Notes under the pieces: model-generated | Databases searched by the model: none | What the model was told of the DNA's origin: nothing | What the model saw: only the letters and a program-made list of their open reading frames with translations | DNA from: DASSBG01 sp965651365 | GTDB lineage: Bacteria; Pseudomonadota; Gammaproteobacteria; Xanthomonadales; Rhodanobacteraceae | Direction: 5' to 3' | Assembly (NCBI GenBank): GCA_965651365.1 | Contig: CBFGSA010000051.1 | Coordinates: forward strand, 1 to 18,728 | Length of the DNA stretch: 18,728 nt | Shown here: piece after piece, positions 14,060-18,728 of the stretch | Layout: every line of letters begins with the position of its first letter | How positions within the stretch are numbered: position 1 is the first letter of the stretch | Program-made: the position numbers and the translations under genes

Positions 14060-16570
14060 ATGTCTGCCATTGCTCCCCTTGTCCTTGCCCTGATCGTTTC
14101 CGGCGTGTGCGCCTGGATGCGAACCGGCCTGCGCACCTGGACCGTCGCCACGACCGTCGGCATCGTGCTGGCCGGCCTGATTTTTGCCGCGCCGGTGGCG
14201 CTGTGGGTCACCCTGATCGTGTTTGCCGTGATCGCGCTGCCGCTCAACCTCGACCAGGTCCGCCGCGAGTACCTGAGCAAGCCCCTGCTGGAGCTGTTCG
14301 CCAAGGTCACACCCAGCCTGTCCGATACCGAGCGCACGGCGCTGGAAGCGGGCACGGTCGGCTTCGAGGGCGCGCTGTTCGCCGGCAAGCCGGACTGGTC
14401 GGAATTGCTGGCGCAGCCGGTGCCGCGCCTGAGCGACGAGGAGCAGGCCTTCATGGACGGGCCGGTGGAAGAACTGTGCGCCATGCTCGACGACTGGCAG
14501 ATCACCCATGAGCTGGCCGACCTGCCGCCGGAGGTGTGGGCGTTTCTGAAAGTCAACAAGTTCTTCGGCATGATCATTCCCGAAGAGCACGGCGGCCTCG
14601 GGTTTTCGGCGCTGGCGCATTCGGCCGTGCTGCAGAAGATTGCCAGCTTGTCGATGACCGCCGCCTCCACGGTGGCGGTGCCCAACTCGCTGGGCCCGGC
14701 CGAGCTGCTGCTGCACTACGGCACCGACGAGCAGAAGGCCGAGCTGCTGCCGCGCCTGGCCGACGGGCGCGAGATTCCCTGTTTTGCGCTGACCGCGCCG
14801 AATGCCGGGTCCGACGCCACCTCGCTGACCGATTACGGCGTGGTCTGCAAGGGCGAGTATCAGGGTGCCAACGTGCTGGGCTTGCGCCTGAGCTTCGACA
14901 AGCGCTACATCACCCTGGCGCCGGTGGCGACCCTGGTGGGCCTGGCCTTCCGCATGTACGACCCCGATCACCTGCTGGGCGACGAGGACGATCTCGGCAT
15001 CACCCTGGCACTGCTGCCGCGCGACACCGAAGGCCTGGAGATCGGCCGCCGCCATTTCCCGCTCAACATCCCGTTCCAGAACGGCCCGGTGCGCGGCAAC
15101 GACGTGTTCGTGCCGCTGTCGGTGCTGATCGGTGGCCCGGAAATGGCCGGCCAGGGCTGGCGCATGCTGGTCGAGTGCCTGTCCGTGGGCCGCGCGATCT
15201 CGCTGCCCTCCAACGGTGCCGGTGGCGCCAAGGCCGCAGCCGCGGCGACCGGGGCCTACGCGCGCCTGCGGCGCCAGTTTGGTCTTGCGATTGGCCGCTT
15301 CGAGGGTGTGCAGGAAGCGCTGGCCCGGATTGGTGGCCACACCTACGCTGCCTCGGCACTGTCGCGCGCCACCGCGGCCGCGGTCGACCGCGGCGAAAAG
15401 CCGGCCGTTTCCTCGGCCATCGCCAAATACCACGCCACCGAATGGGGCCGCATGGTGGCCCGCGACGCGATGGACGTGCATGGCGGCAAGGGCGTGCAGA
15501 TCGGCCCCGGAAACTACGCGGCACGCGGCTGGCAGGGCGTGCCGATCGGCATCACGGTCGAGGGCGCCAACATCATGACCCGCAGCCTGATGATCTTCGG
15601 CCAGGGCGCGATCCGCTGCCATCCCTATGTGCTCAAGGAAATGCACGTGCTCGACATCGAGGACAAGGACGAACGTCTGCGCGAGTTCGACAGGCTGCTG
15701 TTCGCCCACGTCGGCTTCGGCATCTCCAATGCCGTGCGTGCCTTCGTGATGGGCCTGACGTTCTCGAAGATCGGCCAGGTGCCCGGCGACGACTACACCA
15801 AGCGCTACTACCGCAAGCTCAACCGCTACTCCGCGGCGCTGGCGCTGTGCTCGGACATTGCGATGGGCGTTTTGGGCGGCAAGCTGAAGTTCAAGGAAAA
15901 GCTGTCGGCGCGCCTCGGCGACGTGCTCAGCCACCTGTTCACCGCCAGCGCCATGCTCAAGCGCTACGAGGACCAGGGCCGGCCGGAAAGCGACCGGCCG
16001 CTGCTGGCCTGGGCCTTCCACAACAGCGTGTGGGAGATGCAGATGGCGCTGGACGGCGTGGTCCGCAACTTCCCCGTGCGTCCGATCGGCTGGCTGATGC
16101 GGGCGCTGGTGTTCCCCTTCGGTCGCCGCGAGGTGCCGCCGTCCGATCGCCTGGGCCACCGCGTGGCGGCTCTCCTGATGGCGCCCAGCGACACCCGCGA
16201 CCGGCTCACCGAATGGGTCTGTCTGACGCCAACCGACAACAATGCCATCGGCCGGCTCAACGCACTGCTGCCCGAGGTGATCGCGGCCGAGCCGGTCGAA
16301 CGTCAGGTGCTCAAGGCCATCAAGACCGGACAGATTGACGTGCACGGCGAAGCCGCGCAGCTCGACCAGGCGCTGGAACTGGGCGTGATCAGCACCGACG
16401 AGCACGCCTTGCTGACGCGGGTGCGCGAGCGCGGCGCGGAGTTCATCGCCGTCGACGACTTCAGCACCGACGAGATGCGCGCTGCCGTGGTCCGCGACAA
16501 GAGTCAGGCGATCCTCGATGGGAAATCCGGCCAGGCCAGGCCGAAGGGGAAAAAACGCAAGGCCGCTTGA
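14060..16570 (+). CDS. fadE: Membrane-anchored acyl-CoA dehydrogenase, FadE type
   Basis: An 836-aa enzyme for the first step of fatty-acid beta-oxidation, oxidising acyl-CoA to trans-2-enoyl-CoA with FAD. Order: two or three N-terminal membrane segments (about 3-20 and 28-64), an acyl-CoA dehydrogenase core with FAD/substrate motif FALTAPNAGSDA (242-253), the C-terminal helical part MDVHGGKGVQIGPGNY, and GITVEGANIMTRSLMIFGQG, where Glu501 is the likely catalytic base. A long FadE-specific C-terminal domain (DUF1974 type) runs to the end. E. coli FadE is 814 aa. GAGG precedes the ATG by 9 nt and overlaps the hydrolase stop, suggesting coupling. The Lys/Arg-rich tail (GKKRKAA) is a minor oddity. 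Control by the divergent TetR is likely. Confidence 0.96.
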   Translation: MSAIAPLVLALIVSGVCAWMRTGLRTWTVATTVGIVLAGLIFAAPVALWVTLIVFAVIALPLNLDQVRREYLSKPLLELFAKVTPSLSDTERTALEAGTVGFEGALFAGKPDWSELLAQPVPRLSDEEQAFMDGPVEELCAMLDDWQITHELADLPPEVWAFLKVNKFFGMIIPEEHGGLGFSALAHSAVLQKIASLSMTAASTVAVPNSLGPAELLLHYGTDEQKAELLPRLADGREIPCFALTAPNAGSDATSLTDYGVVCKGEYQGANVLGLRLSFDKRYITLAPVATLVGLAFRMYDPDHLLGDEDDLGITLALLPRDTEGLEIGRRHFPLNIPFQNGPVRGNDVFVPLSVLIGGPEMAGQGWRMLVECLSVGRAISLPSNGAGGAKAAAAATGAYARLRRQFGLAIGRFEGVQEALARIGGHTYAASALSRATAAAVDRGEKPAVSSAIAKYHATEWGRMVARDAMDVHGGKGVQIGPGNYAARGWQGVPIGITVEGANIMTRSLMIFGQGAIRCHPYVLKEMHVLDIEDKDERLREFDRLLFAHVGFGISNAVRAFVMGLTFSKIGQVPGDDYTKRYYRKLNRYSAALALCSDIAMGVLGGKLKFKEKLSARLGDVLSHLFTASAMLKRYEDQGRPESDRPLLAWAFHNSVWEMQMALDGVVRNFPVRPIGWLMRALVFPFGRREVPPSDRLGHRVAALLMAPSDTRDRLTEWVCLTPTDNNAIGRLNALLPEVIAAEPVERQVLKAIKTGQIDVHGEAAQLDQALELGVISTDEHALLTRVRERGAEFIAVDDFSTDEMRAAVVRDKSQAILDGKSGQARPKGKKRKAA

Positions 16571-16596
16571 ATCTGAATCGGGGGTGACCGACGATA

Positions 16597-16618
16597 GGGG
16601 TTCACTGAACGGAACCCC
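16597..16618 (+). promoter_or_regulatory. Hairpin directly before the second sigma gene
   Basis: GGGGTTC (16597-16603) and GAACCCC (16612-16618) are perfect inverted arms with an 8-nt loop. A shorter alternative GTTCA-C-TGAAC sits across the same bases. It ends 5 nt before ATG 16624, so it would cover the ribosome landing site if transcribed from fadE. It could instead be a weak terminator for fadE, but no T-run follows. Confidence 0.5.
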
Positions 16619-16623
16619 CATGC

Positions 16624-17181
16624 ATGGCGCCAGGTGGCCACAACGCCGATCACGCACGCCTGGAAGCCCTGCTGGCCGAGCACGCCGAGCGGGTGCGCAT
16701 GGCGATGCTGCGCTACCGCCTGCCGCAGCACGGCATCGATCCGGAGGAAGTCGAGCAGCAGGTGCGCATCCGGCTGTGGAAGGCGATCCAGCGTGACCGG
16801 TCCGGCGCCTTTGGTGCGTCCTACATCCAGAGGATCGTTGCCAGCGTGGCCATTGATGCCATGCGCCGCGCCCGCGTTCGGCCATCCGAGCCGGGGGCGG
16901 AGGACGACGAGTTGGGCATGGACCGGCTGGATGCCGACACCGCCCAGCCTGACGAGAGCGCCAGCGACGAGCAGCGCGTGCAGATTCTGGCGCGCTGCAT
17001 GGACGAACTGCCTTCCCGGCGCCGACTGCCGATCAGTCTGCACCTGGAGGGCCACAGCTTCCGCGAAATCGGCGAGATGATCGAGGTTTCCGAGGAAGCG
17101 GCAAGAAAACTGGTCTCGCGCGGCATGAAGACCCTGCGCGCGGAGCTGAAGAAATTGGGAGTGGATGTCGATGACAACTGA
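16624..17181 (+). CDS. ECF-like sigma-70 family factor
   Basis: A 185-aa protein with a sigma region 2-like part (about 12-85: HAERVRMAMLRYRLPQHGIDPEEVEQQVRIRLWKAIQ, SYIQRIVASVAIDAMRRAR). An acidic linker (about 88-117) and region 4 (about 121-176: LDELP-like CMDELPSRRRLPISLHLEGHSFREIGEMIEVSEEAARKLVSRGMKTLR) follow. Region 2 is divergent from the DLVQDAF type, so the subgroup is not obvious. It overlaps the next gene, a one-helix membrane protein, as expected of a sigma/anti-sigma pair. It starts 53 bp after fadE. No strong Shine-Dalgarno precedes 16624, and a hairpin ends 5 nt upstream. An ATG at 16620 is in another frame. Confidence 0.88.
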   Translation: MAPGGHNADHARLEALLAEHAERVRMAMLRYRLPQHGIDPEEVEQQVRIRLWKAIQRDRSGAFGASYIQRIVASVAIDAMRRARVRPSEPGAEDDELGMDRLDADTAQPDESASDEQRVQILARCMDELPSRRRLPISLHLEGHSFREIGEMIEVSEEAARKLVSRGMKTLRAELKKLGVDVDDN

Positions 17182-17737
17182 ACATCGCCAAATCGATAAC
17201 GAAGCCTTGGCGCGGCTGTACCAGCAGCTCGGCGACCCGGAGCTTCCCGCATGGCTGGATGCCGATGTGCTGGTCGCCCACGCTGCCGGCAATCTGTCAC
17301 CGGCGCTGGCGCGCCGCGTGCAGCGCCTGGTTGATGCCTCGCCGGCGCTGGCCGCAATCCACCAGAGCCTGGTTGGCCTGGCACCGCACGCCGAAGTACT
17401 TGCGCAAGCGCTGGCTGTCCAGACCCAGCCAGCCGCTCACCGTCAGGTGCGCCACGCTGCGCCGCGCCATGCCGTTCGCCGTGCCGGGCATCACCGCCGC
17501 GCACGCTGGATGGGCGCTGCTGCCGCTGTGCTGGTCGCAGTCGCTGGCGTTTGGGGCTGGCAGCATTTTGACCTTCGCCAGCAGGCCGCCACGGCCAGCG
17601 TGCAACCCGCCGCAACGGTCAACAAACCCGACACCATCTTTGACAGCAGCATGGACGGCCAGCGCCTGGCCTCCAATCCGGCCGAGATCCGGGGCGACAG
17701 CATCTTCCGCGCCGACTTCAAGCACAAGTCGTCGTAG
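17171..17737 (+). CDS. One-helix membrane protein, probable anti-sigma factor
   Basis: A 188-aa protein with an N-terminal cytoplasmic part (about 1-112) including an ALARLYQQLGDPELPAWLDADVLVAHAAGNLSPALARRVQRLV segment typical of anti-sigma N-termini. One membrane helix (about 114-130, GAAAAVLVAVAGVWGW) and a C-terminal presumed periplasmic part ending FDSSMDGQRLASNPAEIRGDSIFRADF follow. The stretch just before the helix is very rich in His/Arg. I chose ATG 17171 because GGGAG lies 9 nt upstream; ATG 17165 is in the same frame but only 3 nt from it. It overlaps the sigma gene by 11 bp. Function is inferred from position and topology; no zinc anti-sigma motif is present. Confidence 0.85.
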   Translation: MTTEHRQIDNEALARLYQQLGDPELPAWLDADVLVAHAAGNLSPALARRVQRLVDASPALAAIHQSLVGLAPHAEVLAQALAVQTQPAAHRQVRHAAPRHAVRRAGHHRRARWMGAAAAVLVAVAGVWGWQHFDLRQQAATASVQPAATVNKPDTIFDSSMDGQRLASNPAEIRGDSIFRADFKHKSS

Positions 17738-17963
17738 GCTCGCTGCGAGACTCGAGACTCGAGACTCGAGACTCGGGACTCGGGACTCGGGACTCGGGAG
17801 TCGGGAGTCGGTGCCGGTTGAGGTAGGTCGAAGGCGCACTCCCACGGATTCTTCCCGCTCCGCGCCATTTCGGGATTCGCCGTGCTCGGCCCAAGCTGCA
17901 ATGGCAATGCAGGGTGCTGCTGAACGCAGTGAAGCGCACCATCGTGACGTTGCTGGCTTGCGG
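17738..17963. other. Convergent intergenic region with heptamer array
   Basis: The 226-bp gap between the anti-sigma gene (+) and the lipocalin-like gene (minus). Apart from the array at 17747-17809 I see one further GGGATTCG unit near 17872 and no gene, promoter or terminator with a T-run. Confidence 0.6.
17747..17809. repeat. Heptamer array, nine 7-bp units
   Basis: Nine contiguous units without a gap: four GAGACTC, three GGGACTC, two GGGAGTC. Identical units are grouped, which indicates recent local expansion by slippage. It starts 9 bp after the anti-sigma stop codon. Confidence 0.95.
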
Positions 17964-18365
17964 CTACTGCGGGTCGGCCCTGTGCCAGACCAGTGTCACT
18001 CGTTCTTTCAACCCGGTGCCGGACAGCCACAGCCGCCCGCTCGTATCCAGTTCCACCGTCCGTTCGGCGGGGATGCCGATGATGGCCGGGACGCTGGATT
18101 GCAGTGGCGTGTGGATAACCCGGCCCTGTTCGAGTTCCGTGCGATAGGTGCCAGTGTAGAAATTGGCGGTACGCGCTTTATCGGCTTCGCTCGGATTGGG
18201 CAGTGGGTCCCGATTTTGCGCCACACTGACATAGCCGTCGTCCGTGTAGATGAGCGTGCCGTTCTGCGCACCCGGCCATTCGAAAGCCTCGCCGTTGTCC
18301 CGGTGAACGATGAAGCGCTCCAGCTTCCAGACGCCGACCAGATCGGCTTTTGTCAATGATTTCAT
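17964..18365 (-). CDS. Lipocalin-like domain protein
   Basis: A 133-aa protein matching the short lipocalin-like family (Lipocalin_5 type): LVGVWKLERFIV near the start (9-20), GTLIYTDDGYVSVAQ (36-50), then ANFYTGTYRTE and a strand-rich C-terminus (RTVELDTSGRLWLSGTGLKERVTLVWHRA). These proteins are expected to form a small beta-barrel that binds a hydrophobic ligand, but they have few studied members. It has no signal peptide, so it is probably cytoplasmic. AAAGAG lies about 7 nt before the ATG. It stands alone between two repeat-rich gaps, downstream of a gene that runs off the window. Confidence 0.88.
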   Translation of the reverse strand: MKSLTKADLVGVWKLERFIVHRDNGEAFEWPGAQNGTLIYTDDGYVSVAQNRDPLPNPSEADKARTANFYTGTYRTELEQGRVIHTPLQSSVPAIIGIPAERTVELDTSGRLWLSGTGLKERVTLVWHRADPQ

Positions 18366-18428
18366 GACAGACTCTTTGCGTTTGGTTGCAAGGCGGCTTG
18401 GGACAAGGCCAACGCACGGCCCAAAATC

Positions 18429-18513
18429 CGGGTTCCCGGCCCCCGGTCCCCGGCCCCCGGTCCCCGGTCGCCCGACCCTTGGTCGCGAATTCCGAGTCCC
18501 GAGTTCCGAGTCC
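18429..18513 (-). repeat. Degenerate heptamer array
   Basis: Read in 7-bp steps, the + strand gives CCCGGCC, CCCGGTC, CCCGGCC, CCCGGTC, CCCGGTC, then three decayed units, then TCCGAGT, CCCGAGT, TCCGAGT. The phase is kept through the decayed units. It lies between the lipocalin-like gene and copy C of the structured repeat. Confidence 0.75.
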
Positions 18514-18525
18514 TGTTTGTTTCAC

Positions 18526-18620
18526 GCAAGCAACCATCCTTGGTGGGCATCGTCCGGCCCGGCTCCCTGCCGGGCGTTCGCCGACTGCGAACTGCCACTG
18601 GCAGTTCGGTCCGGCTCACC
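18526..18620 (-). repeat. Gene-end structured repeat, copy C (complete)
   Basis: The best full copy, 95 bp. Three inverted repeats are adjacent: GCCCGGC/GCCGGGC (18557-18563, 18569-18575, 5-nt loop), GTTCGC/GCGAAC (18576-18581, 18587-18592) and CGAACTGCCA/TGGCAGTTCG (18588-18597, 18599-18608). The last two share bases 18588-18592, so they exclude each other. It begins 13 bp after the stop of the partial gene at the window end and is flanked on both sides by heptamers. Confidence 0.9.
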
Positions 18621-18632
18621 CCGAGTCCCGAG
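18619..18632. repeat. Two heptamer units next to copy C
   Basis: On the + strand CCCCGAGTCCCGAG; on the minus strand two ACTCGGG units run straight into the GTGAGCCGG start of the structured repeat. Copy B has GATTCGGG in the same place. Confidence 0.7.
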
Positions 18633-18633
18633 T

Positions 18634-18728
18634 TCACGCCAGCGCCAACTCCCGCGTGGCCTTGAAGCGGATATCCGGCCAGCGCTCCTCGGTCAATTGC
18701 AGATTGACGCGCGAACTGGCCAGGTAGA
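18634..18728 (-). CDS. C-terminal fragment of an unidentified gene
   Basis: The last 31 codons of a minus-strand gene that continues beyond the window. The readable end is YLASSRVNLQLTEERWPDI followed by RFKATRELALA and TGA. It has normal amphipathic composition and codon use, so it is probably a real protein end, but the fragment is too short for me to identify the family. The gap to the lipocalin-like gene on the same strand is 268 bp of repeats. Confidence 0.65.
   Translation of the reverse strand, partial: YLASSRVNLQLTEERWPDIRFKATRELALA

Noticed and set aside
14039..16885. 948-codon open frame antisense to fadE
   Set aside because: It is a shadow of high-GC codon use in fadE. The sense frame has a complete FadE with all motifs; the antisense product is His/Gln/Arg-rich without domains.
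17747..17809. CRISPR array or phage att-type tandem repeat
   Set aside because: Units are 7 bp with no spacers, no cas genes are nearby, and there is no integrase.
1..18620. Window bounded by direct repeats as a composite mobile element
   Set aside because: Copies A and C are near-identical direct repeats, but a third copy lies between them, there is no integrase or transposase, and the genes are housekeeping in type.

Overview
The window is 18.7 kb of GC-rich chromosomal DNA from a gammaproteobacterium. Gene content and intergenic repeat style point to the Xanthomonadales/Lysobacterales (Rhodanobacteraceae or Xanthomonadaceae), though this is inferred from family resemblance and not proven. 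The pointers are a GTP-type PEP carboxykinase, a membrane-anchored FadE acyl-CoA dehydrogenase, ECF sigma/membrane anti-sigma pairs, GTAG-headed REP palindromes and arrays of 7-bp units. No rRNA, tRNA, CRISPR array, prophage or intact insertion sequence was seen.

Layout. (1) 1-2292, minus strand: mtgA (peptidoglycan glycosyltransferase), a GtrB/DPM1-like membrane glycosyltransferase overlapping it by 4 bp, and a two-CBS-domain protein. (2) 2425-5331, minus: a 968-aa cytoplasmic GAF-GAF-GGDEF-EAL c-di-GMP protein. (3) 5672-7257, plus: a secreted protein of unknown function and a small basic conserved-type protein. (4) 7211-9151, minus: an operon of ECF sigma factor, small membrane protein (probable anti-sigma) and exported DUF4097 repeat protein. 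(5) 9329-11083, minus: pckG. (6) 11227-12264, plus: a membrane-anchored or secreted unknown. (7) 12463-16570: a tetR-type regulator divergent from an alpha/beta hydrolase-fadE operon. The 113-bp control region holds two good sigma-70 promoters, an 18-bp palindrome over one -10 box and a 12-bp palindrome over the other -35 box. (8) 16624-17737, plus: a second ECF-like sigma factor and its overlapping membrane partner. (9) 17964-18728, minus: a lipocalin-like protein and the last 31 residues of another gene.

How the genes fit together. fadE, its partner hydrolase and TetR form a plausible lipid/acyl-CoA catabolic unit. Its acetyl-CoA output would feed gluconeogenesis through pckG, although the two are not co-transcribed. 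Two sigma/anti-sigma modules and the DUF4097 protein suggest envelope or stress signalling, and the c-di-GMP enzyme adds second-messenger control.

The most unusual content is between genes. A structured repeat of about 95-97 bp occurs three times (1-52 cut by the window edge, 12352-12448, 18526-18620). Every copy has the same orientation and lies 0-14 bp after the stop codon of a minus-strand gene, and one copy supplies that stop codon. Arrays of 7-bp units (consensus roughly GRNYCGG) abut it. A separate GTAG-headed REP doublet sits 9 bp after the pckG stop. Together they form a layer of gene-end repeats that protein annotation does not explain.
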